A stretch of 55,934 nt of DNA from Promethearchaeota archaeon (GTDB taxonomy: Archaea > Asgardarchaeota > Lokiarchaeia > Sigyniarchaeales > SOKP01). Below are positions 35,064 to 44,743 of this stretch, piece after piece; position 1 is the first letter of the stretch, and every line of letters begins with the position of its first letter. Location of the stretch: NCBI GenBank assembly GCA_016930515.1, contig JAFGGO010000172.1, positions 1-55,934 of the forward strand, given 5' to 3'. Made by a program: the position numbers and the translations under genes. The notes below the pieces were generated by a model that saw only the letters and a list, made by a program, of their open reading frames with translations, was not told the origin of the DNA and made no database searches.

Positions 35064-35636
35064 ATGAAAAGAACTAGCAAGGTTACGAGGAAAACGGCAG
35101 AAACAAACATCTCGATCGAAATAAATATTGATGGTACTGGAACTTCTGAAATAGATACGGGATTCAAATTCATGGATCACATGTTAACATTATTGGCTAA
35201 GCATTCTGGTGTTAATTTAAAAGTATTCGCTTCAGGTGATTTAACCCATCACATTATAGAAGACATAGGTATTGTTCTGGGAGAATGCTTCGAAAAAGCT
35301 GTCGGGGAAAAGAAAGGTATCAATAGATATGGTTATTATTTCGTTACAATGGATGAGTCTCTTGCACGGTGTGTACTAGATTTTAGCGGACGTAAATCTT
35401 TGATACTGGACTTGAAACTAAACGAATGTAATATAGAAGACGTTGCGGTGGAAGACGTGAGGCATTTCTTTAACTCATTTGCAGAAAATGCGAAAATGAA
35501 TTTGCACTTGGCAGTGTTGTACGGAGAGGACCAACATCATAAAATTGAGGCGGCTTTCAAGGCATTTGCAAAAGCAATTAAAAACGCATTAACGATCGTT
35601 TCAGACGATATACCTTCGTCTAAGGGAGTATTATAA
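35064..35636 (+). CDS. hisB: Imidazoleglycerol-phosphate dehydratase HisB
   Basis: Sixth step of histidine synthesis, removing water from imidazoleglycerol phosphate. It has both manganese-binding repeats: GFKFMDHMLTLLAKHSG with DLTHHIIEDIGIVLGE, and VEDVRHFFNSFAENAKMNLHL with GEDQHHKIEAAFKAFAKA. The 190-residue monofunctional form is typical of archaea. GAGGAG precedes the ATG by eight bases. No other his gene is nearby; it is followed after 20 bases by the SNF2 gene. Confidence 0.95.
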   Translation: MKRTSKVTRKTAETNISIEINIDGTGTSEIDTGFKFMDHMLTLLAKHSGVNLKVFASGDLTHHIIEDIGIVLGECFEKAVGEKKGINRYGYYFVTMDESLARCVLDFSGRKSLILDLKLNECNIEDVAVEDVRHFFNSFAENAKMNLHLAVLYGEDQHHKIEAAFKAFAKAIKNALTIVSDDIPSSKGVL

Positions 35637-35656
35637 ATTCAAAGTGTCTAACTGCC

Positions 35657-38600
35657 ATGAATTTCGATAATCTTGAGCTTACATTTATTCCTTCAAAGTA
35701 TTGGAACAAGCAAGAAAGTGGTTTTAAGCTATTAACAAAAGGAAAGGAAGTACCTAAAGATGTTAATTTTTTTTTACTCTGGATGCCTGCTGATAGCTCT
35801 CAAAAAGGCCTCGTGAAAAAAATTAACCGAGTGTTTCCAAATATTCCTGTTCAAAAATTATTAACTTGTGAAATCTTCCTTGCATTACCACCATCCCATT
35901 TTCAGGAGATAAATTCTAATATTAAAAAAGAACCCATCTTTAACATCCACACTATTAACGGAAAAATAATACCAATAGGCCCCATTACTAAATTGCTACA
36001 GGGATTGGATATATTCCATTCTGGAAACCGAAATCAAATTCGCTATAGTGGTTCTGTAAAGACTTGGGCGTTTCTCACGAAATTACTATTTGAACTGTTA
36101 AATAAAGGACAATTTATACCTATCTTAGAGCCAAGCGAGATAAAAGAGCAATTTTTGGGACAATGGAAAATCATTTTAAAAAGTGAAGTTGATAAAGTGA
36201 GATTTCAAACCATTGTTAACAACAGTTCTTTTCTTGCGTATAACATTCCCGCTAAAATTATCTCTCAAAATGGATCAAAGATAACTGAGGGAATTTGGCA
36301 TCCCTCGTTCATATTTTCACTTTTCTTAGATCTTATTGGTGATTATTTAATACGGTCTTTATTAAAACAAGCTAAATTTTCAACTTTTAAGGAATTTTAC
36401 AGTAGTGAAATAAAAACACACGCCCAAGAATATCAAAGGTCGGGATGGGATTACAGATTTTTACATTCTCTTTTAGAAGAAAATTCTACATTTCCAATCA
36501 CTGAATATTACGAGACAATCCTTCCGGGATTGATTGAAAATTGGTCTACTTCTGCTCGGGGATTTTCGTTTGGTCATGGTGTTTTATTCACATTCGAACT
36601 TAAAAATCCTCTCGGTCAGGGAGGAGATTGGCCTTTAGAATTTTCCATCTCTCCTCATTCCAAGGACGAGTCAATTTTATTAAATGATTATTGGAAGATG
36701 GATTCTAAAAAACAAAAATCGGTGTTATTTGAAGCGAATTCAGAAAATTCACCAATAGAAATGATATTAAGGGCATTGAGCTCAGCAGCTAAAATCTTTT
36801 CCCCTATAAAAAGGGCTCTTCAAGAAAAATATCCAAGTGGAATCAATCTGACTGCTACTGAAGTGATGGATTTCCTGAGATTTCCTAAAGATCTCATGAT
36901 ACAAAATGGATTTAATGTTATTCTTCCCAAAACATTTACATCTGGAGGTTCACAGCGATTATCTGCTCGCTTGGTTATAAAATCTAGAAAGGAACAACAA
37001 ACCAAGAAAGGCAGCTCTTCTTCAATTCCATCCGTATTTAATTTCAAATCGATGATTGAATACAAATGGGAAGCCACGCTCGGAGGAGAGAGAATTTCTG
37101 AAAAAGAATTTCAAAATTTAATAAACTCAAACGAACCTTTAGTAAACATCAAGGGGAACTGGATACTCGTAGATTCAAAAGATATTGAAAACCTTCGAGA
37201 GTTGTCATATTCAGGTGAAAAAACATATATTGAAGCATTAAAGCTTGGGCTCGCTGGAGAGATACAATTACAAGAAAATGGGCCTACCTATGAAGTAATT
37301 GTAGAAGGCGATCTTTCAGACATAGTACAAAAACTTCAATCTATTGAATCCATAAGAGATATTCCCTGTCCGTCAGGGTTTAACGGAAAATTAAGACCCT
37401 ATCAAGAAATTGCGTTATCTTGGATGGGAAATTTAAGCCCGCTCAATTTTGGATTATGTTTAGCAGATGATATGGGATTAGGAAAAACTATTCAAGTTAT
37501 TGCTTTCTTATTGCATCGTAAAGAAGTCCTAAAAAAAAACGCAAAAAGTGTCTTGATTGTCTGTCCAACTTCGGTTTTATTTAATTGGAATCGCGAGATC
37601 AAAAGATTTGCCCCTCAATTAAACATTACCGTTCATCATGGCTCTGATAGAACAAAAGACATTTCTGACATAAAGAATTATATTAAACCTCACGAGATCG
37701 TGCTTACTACATATGGAACTGTTCGAAACGATATTGGTATTCTTGGAGCAATTCCATTTGATGGAATCATCATTGATGAATCTCAAAATATTAAAAATTA
37801 CTCGTCACAACAAACGCAAGCGATCTTAAAACTTCAATCCGATTTCCGTATTGCTTTAAGCGGAACTCCTGTAGAAAATAGACTTTTAGAGCTATGGACT
37901 CTATTTGAATTCTTAAATCCAGGTCTTTTAGGCTCGAGAACGGAATTTCAAAATAATTATATTCTTCCTATCGAGAGATTTCAGGACCAAGATGCCCTTG
38001 AAAGGCTTAAAACCATAATTTCGCCTTTTATTCTTCGCAGGTTAAAATCTGATAAGACTATTATTAACGATTTACCCGATAAAAACGAAATAAAAATATT
38101 TATCGAACTCAGCGATGTTCAAGCACAGATTTATCGAGAAACTGTGGAATCTGTTTTCAAGGAACTAGATGCCCTAGGAGCTGATAAGAGAAAAAAGAAA
38201 GGTATTATTCTTGCATTATTAGTAAAACTAAAACAAATATGCAATCATCCATTTCAATTTACTAAACAAAAAATCTTACTTGACAATGATTTAGCCGTAA
38301 AGGATTTCATCTCACGATCAAGAAAGGTTAAGAGAATGACTCAAATGATAGAGGAGGTTATAGAAAACGGGGAGAAAGCCTTGTTATTTACTCAATTCAA
38401 AGAGATGGGCTCTTTATTAAAAAGTTTGTTAGAAAAATTATTTGATTTCGAGATTCTATTTTTTCATGGAAGTGTGCCAGAACAAAAAAGAAGAGAACTT
38501 GTTGATAAATTCCAATCGCAGGATATCGAAAGCCCTCCTATCATGATTCTTTCCTTGAAAGCTGGAGGAACGGGCTTGAATCTAACACAAGGTACAACTA

Positions 38601-38851
38601 TATTCCATTTTGATCGTTGGTGGAATCCTGCCGTTGAAGAACAGGCGACCGATAGAGCTTATCGAATAGGTCAGAAATCGAGAGTAAATGTATATAAGTT
38701 TGTAACTGTTGGGACGATCGAAGAAAAGATCGATTCCTTGCTTGAAGAAAAGAAAGAATTAGCAGAAAGCGTCATAACTTCTTCGGGTGAATCATGGATC
38801 TCCGATTTAAGCGACGACAAATTAAGAGAGTTACTCTCATTAACAAATTAA
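35657..38851 (+). CDS. SNF2-family DNA-dependent ATPase (with SNF2-associated N-terminal domain)
   Basis: A 1064-residue helicase-fold ATPase. The N-terminal half contains the bacterial/archaeal SNF2-associated domain (DUF3670-like: YKWEATLGGERISEKEFQNLINSNEPLVNIKGNWILVD, about 470-510). The motor starts at RPYQEIALSW; Walker A is DDMGLGKTIQ (about 603-612), motif II is IIDESQNIKN (about 704-713), motif III LSGTPVENRLLELW, motif V GGTGLNLTQG, motif VI ATDRAYRIGQ. These are all intact. It is followed after 12 bases by a SWIM-type zinc protein, a common pairing. It probably remodels protein-DNA complexes; its target is unknown. Confidence 0.92.
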   Translation: MNFDNLELTFIPSKYWNKQESGFKLLTKGKEVPKDVNFFLLWMPADSSQKGLVKKINRVFPNIPVQKLLTCEIFLALPPSHFQEINSNIKKEPIFNIHTINGKIIPIGPITKLLQGLDIFHSGNRNQIRYSGSVKTWAFLTKLLFELLNKGQFIPILEPSEIKEQFLGQWKIILKSEVDKVRFQTIVNNSSFLAYNIPAKIISQNGSKITEGIWHPSFIFSLFLDLIGDYLIRSLLKQAKFSTFKEFYSSEIKTHAQEYQRSGWDYRFLHSLLEENSTFPITEYYETILPGLIENWSTSARGFSFGHGVLFTFELKNPLGQGGDWPLEFSISPHSKDESILLNDYWKMDSKKQKSVLFEANSENSPIEMILRALSSAAKIFSPIKRALQEKYPSGINLTATEVMDFLRFPKDLMIQNGFNVILPKTFTSGGSQRLSARLVIKSRKEQQTKKGSSSSIPSVFNFKSMIEYKWEATLGGERISEKEFQNLINSNEPLVNIKGNWILVDSKDIENLRELSYSGEKTYIEALKLGLAGEIQLQENGPTYEVIVEGDLSDIVQKLQSIESIRDIPCPSGFNGKLRPYQEIALSWMGNLSPLNFGLCLADDMGLGKTIQVIAFLLHRKEVLKKNAKSVLIVCPTSVLFNWNREIKRFAPQLNITVHHGSDRTKDISDIKNYIKPHEIVLTTYGTVRNDIGILGAIPFDGIIIDESQNIKNYSSQQTQAILKLQSDFRIALSGTPVENRLLELWTLFEFLNPGLLGSRTEFQNNYILPIERFQDQDALERLKTIISPFILRRLKSDKTIINDLPDKNEIKIFIELSDVQAQIYRETVESVFKELDALGADKRKKKGIILALLVKLKQICNHPFQFTKQKILLDNDLAVKDFISRSRKVKRMTQMIEEVIENGEKALLFTQFKEMGSLLKSLLEKLFDFEILFFHGSVPEQKRRELVDKFQSQDIESPPIMILSLKAGGTGLNLTQGTTIFHFDRWWNPAVEEQATDRAYRIGQKSRVNVYKFVTVGTIEEKIDSLLEEKKELAESVITSSGESWISDLSDDKLRELLSLTN

Positions 38852-38863
38852 ATTTAAGAGGAG

Positions 38864-39817
38864 ATGAAAATCGATAACAGAAAAAAAGAATTTTTAGAAA
38901 GACGCAGACAAAAAAATATCCGGGAAGAACCTCATCAGTTCAAGACTATAGAAGAAAAAAAACGTACTCGAGAAGAAGTAGAACAAATTAAAAAGGATCT
39001 TATTACTTTTGCCAAAACTCCATGGGGTAAAAGATGGATCCAATCTAATCTAGAAATTGGAAGACCTTTTAGAATGCAACGCGGCATTGAATATGTGAAA
39101 GATAATCGTAGAATTGATAATATTTCCATCAATCCTGGACAAATTTTTGCAACGGTACAAGGTACGGCTCCAACGCCTTATCGTGTTAAAATAAATCTTG
39201 ATATAATAGCTGATAACGAATGGAAACTGATCGTTAATTCGATCTCAGATAAAGCAGAAAATCTAGTAAATTTAATTGAAGGACGATTATCTAAAAACAT
39301 AATAGAGATTATTGAGAGTACAGGCCAATCTTTATTTCCAAATACCGATCACGGTCTCAACGCTTCCTGTTCCTGTCCAGATAACGCCGTTCCCTGTAAG
39401 CACATAGCAGCAGTTATCCTCTATATTGCCCGCGTTTTGGATTATAATCCTCTTCTTTTATTTGAACTTGCGGGAAAGACCAAAAATGACTTGTTTTCGG
39501 CTTTAAATTTTTTCAAGAAAACAACTCCCTCGAAGAAGTCTGAAAAAAATGATACGAAACCAAATCTCAGTTCAAAAATAGATTTTGAGTTTGAAGTTCC
39601 TAAGATTCTCGTAAAAGACCTAGTTTTAAAACAAGATATTGATTTAGATGCTTTTAATCTAGGATTTAAAATTAAAAAACCGAAAAAAATCATCGAAACC
39701 GTGGAGAATTTAGGAATTCCCGATACTATCGAAAACAAAGCTTTTGAAATTGTATTTAAAAAAATATACGAAGTAATTTCATTAAAGATATATGAATTAT
39801 CGAGGGAATTAGACTGA
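38864..39817 (+). CDS. SWIM zinc-finger protein, partner of SNF2 ATPase
   Basis: A 317-residue protein with the SWIM motif CSCPDNAVPCKHIAAVIL (CxCx6CxH) near residues 169-186. The N-terminal 40 residues are basic and charged (KKEFLERRRQKNIREE), and WGKRWIQSNLEIGRPFRMQRGIEYV is typical of SWIM proteins paired with SNF2 enzymes. The region after the SWIM motif includes DYNPLLLFELAGKTKNDLF and a C-terminal helical part. It follows the SNF2 gene by 12 bases with GAGGAG just before the ATG, so the two proteins are very likely made together and act as one complex. Confidence 0.88.
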   Translation: MKIDNRKKEFLERRRQKNIREEPHQFKTIEEKKRTREEVEQIKKDLITFAKTPWGKRWIQSNLEIGRPFRMQRGIEYVKDNRRIDNISINPGQIFATVQGTAPTPYRVKINLDIIADNEWKLIVNSISDKAENLVNLIEGRLSKNIIEIIESTGQSLFPNTDHGLNASCSCPDNAVPCKHIAAVILYIARVLDYNPLLLFELAGKTKNDLFSALNFFKKTTPSKKSEKNDTKPNLSSKIDFEFEVPKILVKDLVLKQDIDLDAFNLGFKIKKPKKIIETVENLGIPDTIENKAFEIVFKKIYEVISLKIYELSRELD

Positions 39818-39996
39818 ATATTATTAATTCGTTTATATACAATGCAATATTTAAAATCCCTGAATCCTCAAAATAAAAACACTTTAAATGATATAGTTGG
39901 AGTTATATATTTTTGTAAAAACGCGTTTTATATATAAAAATTTATATTGCTGAGATTAATTTATATTTTAAAAGAACTATAAACAAGAGAGTAATC

Positions 39997-40938
39997 ATGG
40001 AGAATCTATTGGTAACCTTGTTGAAAAATTATGCGCAAGAAGTGGATGGCATTTTAGGAGTAACAGTATGCGATCGCGGAGGCTTGGTTATCACATCCTA
40101 CAACGCTGGAGATGACGAATTACTCCTTGGCGCAATTTCCACTTATATAGATTCTTATATCCAAAGAATCAGAAAAGAATTTAATGTGGAATCTAATTTC
40201 TTCAACATAACTACTACAGAAAACAAAAAATTTGCCTTTTGTTCAATGGGATCGCATTCCATTCTCACTACTATTGCTGAACCTAATACTTCGGATGTTG
40301 AATTACGCGTTCTTTCGGAGCATGTTGCAACAAAGATAGAACTACTTTTAAGCGAGAATGAACAAGTCTCGCTTGAGATTCCCGAAATTGTGAAGGTACT
40401 CTCGAAAACTAGAGCTGGAAAATTACCAAACGGTGATTTTAGCAGCAAATTAATATTAACTGGAGATTTCAAAGTAGGAAAGACTTCCTTGATTCAACGA
40501 TTTGTCACAAACAGGTTCCAAGAAAATTATATGTCGACCTTAGGAGTTGAGATTTCTAAAAAAATTTTGGACCTTACTCCTGATACTAAGTTCAGGTTTT
40601 TAATTTGGGATATTGGTGGCCAAAAAATGTTAGCAAAACCTGGATTTTACAATGGCGCTAACGCAGCTTTTATCGTAATCGATAGAACCCGGCCAGATAC
40701 TCTTGAAAGCGTTCCAAGATGGTACAACGAAATTAAAAAGACCGTGACGGATGACATACCAGTAGTGATTGTTGCTAACAAGTCTGATCTAACAAGTAAA
40801 ATCGTTTTAAGCGAAGAAGAGATCAAGGACGAGGCTCGTAAGATCGGGTTTCATTATATCCTCACGAGCGCAAAAACAGGTGAGAATGTTCCAGAAGTTT
40901 TTACATACATCGCATACAAAATTCTTGAGACCATGTAA
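39997..40938 (+). CDS. Roadblock/LC7 domain fused to a Ras/Arf-like small GTPase
   Basis: A 313-residue protein combining two eukaryote-like modules. Residues 1-120 form a Roadblock domain (ENLLVTLLKNYAQEVDGILGVTVCDRGGLVI). After a linker, the GTPase has G1 GDFKVGKT (156-163), G2 threonine in STLGVE, G3 WDIGGQ (204-209), G4 NKSD (261-264) and G5 TSAK. WDIGGQ keeps the catalytic Gln and resembles Arf/SR-beta more than Rab WDTAGQ. No C-terminal prenylation motif (ends ILETM). In eukaryotes Roadblock proteins act as GTPase regulators in separate chains, so this fusion is an Asgard-type self-contained switch. Confidence 0.88.
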   Translation: MENLLVTLLKNYAQEVDGILGVTVCDRGGLVITSYNAGDDELLLGAISTYIDSYIQRIRKEFNVESNFFNITTTENKKFAFCSMGSHSILTTIAEPNTSDVELRVLSEHVATKIELLLSENEQVSLEIPEIVKVLSKTRAGKLPNGDFSSKLILTGDFKVGKTSLIQRFVTNRFQENYMSTLGVEISKKILDLTPDTKFRFLIWDIGGQKMLAKPGFYNGANAAFIVIDRTRPDTLESVPRWYNEIKKTVTDDIPVVIVANKSDLTSKIVLSEEEIKDEARKIGFHYILTSAKTGENVPEVFTYIAYKILETM

Positions 40939-41134
40939 TTAACGTTCTTTTCCTATAATAATAAATGTCCATAATGTTTTTATAGCAAAATAATCAAATT
41001 ATTCTAAGATAAAGAATTTTAAATACAATCTTGGAGGTAAGAAATAGAAAAAAGGAGGTAGAAAAAAAATTTCAAATGTATTAAAGATTCAATTCAATGA
41101 CATACTAGCCACGTGAAACGCTGCAGGATATTTG

Positions 41135-41998
41135 ATGGGTTTTTCGATAAAAGAAATCAAATATAAGGAGAAATATTTGTTATTCCTCACGGATCCTACA
41201 AATGCTGGCCCTAGGTTCAGTTTTAAACTAAAAGGAAAAAATATAGGAACCATTCCCGTCGTACTTAAAAATATAGAACCCACTCCAATTTATAAGCTTG
41301 TAAACAGTAGAAAAGGCTCATCAATACATAGGATAACATTAGACTTCGATATAAAGGAATACTTGAAATCATTCATCAAGGAGAATAAGATTAAAGCGAT
41401 TACATTTAAAAACGAGCAACATCTCATTAGATTATATATTGATATATTCTTGTACCCTCACGAACCATACTTGATTTCGTTTTTTACCTTGAAAAACATG
41501 TCGGATTTCAACTTGATAGATTTTTCAATGTACTTTGTCTTTGATTTCGATGTGAACGGTTTGGAAGGATACGACAACGATTACTCAGGATACGATATAG
41601 AAAACGACATTATTTATCAATACGATATGACTAAGCTTTACGGTGGTTTTTCTACAATATCGAAACCTACCCATTTCGAATCTAACTTGACCAAAGATCT
41701 TACAATTAACAACGAAAAGCTAAACCTTACCAATGAATTGTACGATAATCAAGGAGAATTATCATCTGCTTTACAAATCGCATTCATTACCTTGTCTCCT
41801 GGAAATTCATTCCAAACCGCTTTCGTGCTTTCTGGAGGCATAAACAAGGAAGAAATGATTAGAAATATAACGGAAGGGAAAAAAAGGGCAATGAAATACT
41901 TGCATCAGGTAAACAGATCGATCAAGACAGAGCAGCGAAACTTACAAGATCCAGCGTTTAACGACCTAAATTTAAAGAAAGCTAAGGACTGTAAATAG
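41135..41998 (+). CDS. Uncharacterised beta-rich protein
   Basis: Unrecognised protein of 287 residues from ATG 41135 (a TTG at 41132 is the alternative). Mostly beta strand in appearance, with segments such as YLLFLTDPTNAGPRFSFKLKGKNIGTIPVV, LIRLYIDIFLYPHEPYLISFFTLKN and YFVFDFDVNGLEGYDNDYSGYDIEND, then a helical C-terminal tail of about 40 residues rich in basic residues. This kind of supersandwich look occurs in sugar-binding domains of glycoside hydrolases, but no family can be named. Several GGAGGT-like sequences precede it at 41034-41060. It lies alone between the Roadblock-GTPase and the convergent EF-Tu-like gene. Confidence 0.6.
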   Translation: MGFSIKEIKYKEKYLLFLTDPTNAGPRFSFKLKGKNIGTIPVVLKNIEPTPIYKLVNSRKGSSIHRITLDFDIKEYLKSFIKENKIKAITFKNEQHLIRLYIDIFLYPHEPYLISFFTLKNMSDFNLIDFSMYFVFDFDVNGLEGYDNDYSGYDIENDIIYQYDMTKLYGGFSTISKPTHFESNLTKDLTINNEKLNLTNELYDNQGELSSALQIAFITLSPGNSFQTAFVLSGGINKEEMIRNITEGKKRAMKYLHQVNRSIKTEQRNLQDPAFNDLNLKKAKDCK

Positions 41999-42121
41999 CC
42001 TCGATGATGACTTAAATAAAAAAATCCGAAAGGACATTTATTTAACGAATACCTCTTTGCGAGAGGGAGGAAAAATTTGCTTATTTCTAATCCTTGTAAA
42101 TTTATTAGCAATAGAAAACGA

Positions 42122-43252
42122 TTATTTTTGTACGAAAAATCCTACTATTCTCAGTTTATTTTCGAACTTATTCAATTCGGTGATCACGCCTTTTAACCCT
42201 GAACCATCGTGAACTAAAGGTTTATCCAAGATTATTTTTATTTCTCCAGAATTTCCTGGTGTTAATTCCGTCCCTTCCACAAGTTTTACTGGAGATATTT
42301 TTAATTCTGTGAGAGCGTAATATTGAGAACCGTCCCCTGGCTTAATAGTCCCTCCCTTAGGCTTATAAAACTGATTAACATGCACCGTCGCTGTAATTTC
42401 GTTCTCTCGTTTAAAAACTCCTTGCGAGACGATCATATTATCTCGACTAACATCGGCAGGAGATATGGTTCCTTTTAAGGCTAGGCCGACGCGATCTCCT
42501 TCAATTGCGTTTTTAAAGTCTCTATCATGCTTTTGAATGCTTCTTATAATAATTTTTTTTGATGGTCCTCCATCGTATCCTGTTAACTCCACCATTTCGC
42601 CTGCATTAAGAGTTCCGTTTTTCACCACCCCTAAAATGACTGTTCCAATCCCTTTTACAGGAAATACATGGTCTATTAATACTTTCGTGTAATGCTTTTC
42701 TTGAATATTTAAGCTTGATTTTTCGATTCCGATTTCAATAACTTTCTTTTTGATTTGTTCGTAAGCGTCTTTATCGTCGTCTTTTATTTCGAGAATGTTA
42801 GCATCTTTTAAGCTGGTAGTATTGAGAATGATTTTAACCTGTTTTTTTATTTCCTCTAATTTCCATTCAGTTTTTTCGTTTATCCCCGCGATTACGACTA
42901 ATGGTTTCGTGTCAAACATTTGGTGGAACATGTCCATTCCCACTAATAATTCGCCTACCACGGCGTTTAGACCATCTTTTAAGTCAATAACTAAAATATG
43001 AATGTTTGTGATCGTTAGCGTCTGTAAGAATGGTTTTATTTTATCGGGATAATCAATAGGTGTTAATGCACAAAATACTTGCCCTAATCCTGCGTCAAGC
43101 CTGTTGTAAAATTGAATATCTGACTTTGTTCCCGGGGAGCCTAACGCTTGTCCTATAAGGTTTCTCCGTTCAAAATTTTCTCCAAAAATTCCAACAAGAA
43201 AATTTTTTTCGCTTCCTTCGCTCATGTGCAATTTTAATGTTTTGTAGCTCAT
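42122..43252 (-). CDS. EF-Tu/EF1A/SelB-like protein with degenerate GTPase domain
   Basis: A 376-residue translation-factor-like protein. Domain 2 (about 195-285) is well preserved: VFPVKGIGTVILGVVKNGTLNAGEMVELTGYDGGPSKKIIIRSIQKHDRDFKNAIEGDRVGLALKG, and domain 3 follows. The N-terminal 180 residues keep the fold (IHILVIDLKDGLNAVVGELLVGMDM resembles the switch II region) but have no P-loop: the place of GxxxxGK[ST] is GIFGENFERRNLIG, and NKxD is not recognisable. It probably cannot hydrolyse GTP. Similar shortened EF-Tu-like proteins occur in other archaea with unknown role. Confidence 0.75.
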   Translation of the reverse strand: MSYKTLKLHMSEGSEKNFLVGIFGENFERRNLIGQALGSPGTKSDIQFYNRLDAGLGQVFCALTPIDYPDKIKPFLQTLTITNIHILVIDLKDGLNAVVGELLVGMDMFHQMFDTKPLVVIAGINEKTEWKLEEIKKQVKIILNTTSLKDANILEIKDDDKDAYEQIKKKVIEIGIEKSSLNIQEKHYTKVLIDHVFPVKGIGTVILGVVKNGTLNAGEMVELTGYDGGPSKKIIIRSIQKHDRDFKNAIEGDRVGLALKGTISPADVSRDNMIVSQGVFKRENEITATVHVNQFYKPKGGTIKPGDGSQYYALTELKISPVKLVEGTELTPGNSGEIKIILDKPLVHDGSGLKGVITELNKFENKLRIVGFFVQK

Positions 43253-43464
43253 TAAGATATTGGTTTAGAGGTCTCATTTGAATTGAAAAAACAATTTAAA
43301 ATATTTAAAAGAACTGAGTATAATCAAAAAAATAATCAAAAGTACTATTTTAAAAAAAGATCATTTCAATCGAAAATCTAAAATCAAATCAATTATTTTT
43401 AAAATCATTGAATAATCAATAAATAAAATCATTTGAATCAATTAAGAATGTTATATTTAGAAAC

Positions 43465-44604
43465 ATGATAAAAACAAAATTTCAAGAGATCCTTGGCACG
43501 AGATATCCGATTATTCAGGCAGGAATGGGACCTTATTCCACTAATAAATTATGTATTGCTGCTTCAAAAGCGGGCGCTTTAGGTTTGATTTCTACTGTTG
43601 GAATGGTTCCAGGTGTAGTTGCACCAAAAGAAGCTACAGAGCTTGTCTTTGGGTCGGGATCTCCAAAAGACGTGTTTAAGGATACAATCGAGAGAGTTTA
43701 CGAGGCTATAAAAGATACGCCAGATGCTAAATTTGGAGCAAATATCCCCGTATCTAACGAATTTACGAAGGAAGCAAAAATCTTTATAGATGTAATCATC
43801 GAAATTTTCGAAGAAAAACCAGAAATTAAAAAGAACTTTGTTGCAATATTCACTTCTGCGGGCGATCCATTACCCTGGGCCGTTAACGCTCAATTATTAG
43901 GTGCAAAACAAGTAATGACCCCGATTAAAGAAAAGCTACCTGATATTATTTGGGTTCATGTGTGTCCAAGCGTGAGAGGAGCTAAAAGAGCGGAAAAAGC
44001 AGGCGTGGACATGATCGTGGCGTCCGGTAGGGAAGGTGGAGCTCACTGTGCTTGGCGCGACGCGTCTTCCATCGTACTTCTTCCAGAAACGGTAAAATCA
44101 GTTAAAGTCCCTGTTATTGGTGCTGGTGGTTACTCTGACGGATCTTCGCTCGCTGCGGCCCTTGCCTTAGGTGCGGTAGGAATTCAGATGGGCACTCGAT
44201 TTATTGCTACGAGGGAATCGGATTTCGAACAAAAATGGAAGGAAGCAATAGTTGATAGGGACGAAACCGAAACAGTTGTTGCAAGAGGAATATTTGGCCC
44301 TATGAGGTTTTTAAGAAACGAAATGTCGTTGAAACTTGTTGGTGAAACCATTCAAAACGCACCAGACTTGTTTAGAGGTGTTCCGTGCAAGTCTACTCCC
44401 GGTATTTTTGAACTTGAAATGGAAGGTTTTGAGAATTTAATGAAAGATAAACCTAGCAACGAAGCCCTCGTTCTGGGAGGTGTAGTCACTGGTAGAATTC
44501 ACGCTATTCCTACGGTTAAGGAACTAATTGAGGAAATAATGACGGAAGCTCAAACTATTCTCACGGAATTACCGAAAATGGTTCAAAATCACGACAATAA
44601 ATAA
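43465..44604 (+). CDS. Nitronate monooxygenase/enoyl reductase-family flavoprotein
   Basis: FMN-dependent TIM-barrel protein of the NMO/2-nitropropane dioxygenase family (which also includes FabK-like enoyl reductases). Recognisable are YPIIQAGMGPYSTNKLCIAASKAGALGLIS, the site with AGVDMIVASGREGGAHCAW (with the conserved histidine) and the FMN phosphate-binding VIGAGGYSDGSSLAAALALGAVGIQMGTRFIA. The C-terminal part GIHAIPTV-like region completes the barrel. In an anaerobe a redox reaction on an unknown substrate is more likely than nitronate oxidation. Stand-alone gene; length 379 is a little longer than average. Confidence 0.85.
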   Translation: MIKTKFQEILGTRYPIIQAGMGPYSTNKLCIAASKAGALGLISTVGMVPGVVAPKEATELVFGSGSPKDVFKDTIERVYEAIKDTPDAKFGANIPVSNEFTKEAKIFIDVIIEIFEEKPEIKKNFVAIFTSAGDPLPWAVNAQLLGAKQVMTPIKEKLPDIIWVHVCPSVRGAKRAEKAGVDMIVASGREGGAHCAWRDASSIVLLPETVKSVKVPVIGAGGYSDGSSLAAALALGAVGIQMGTRFIATRESDFEQKWKEAIVDRDETETVVARGIFGPMRFLRNEMSLKLVGETIQNAPDLFRGVPCKSTPGIFELEMEGFENLMKDKPSNEALVLGGVVTGRIHAIPTVKELIEEIMTEAQTILTELPKMVQNHDNK

Positions 44605-44743
44605 AATCGGATTAAAAATTCTTGTTTATATCTCTTATTCTTTACAAAATTCTTTTTTATCGAATATTTTTTATTTGAAATAGTTTTTAATACTTGAAAA
44701 TCAATAATGATATTATCTTCACGACAGGAGTATATCAATAATA

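Noticed and set aside
42052..42066. Hairpin CCTCT-TTGCG-AGAGG between two convergent genes as terminator
   Set aside because: Five-pair stem without a clean T-run on either side; could arise by chance, and archaeal terminators do not need hairpins.
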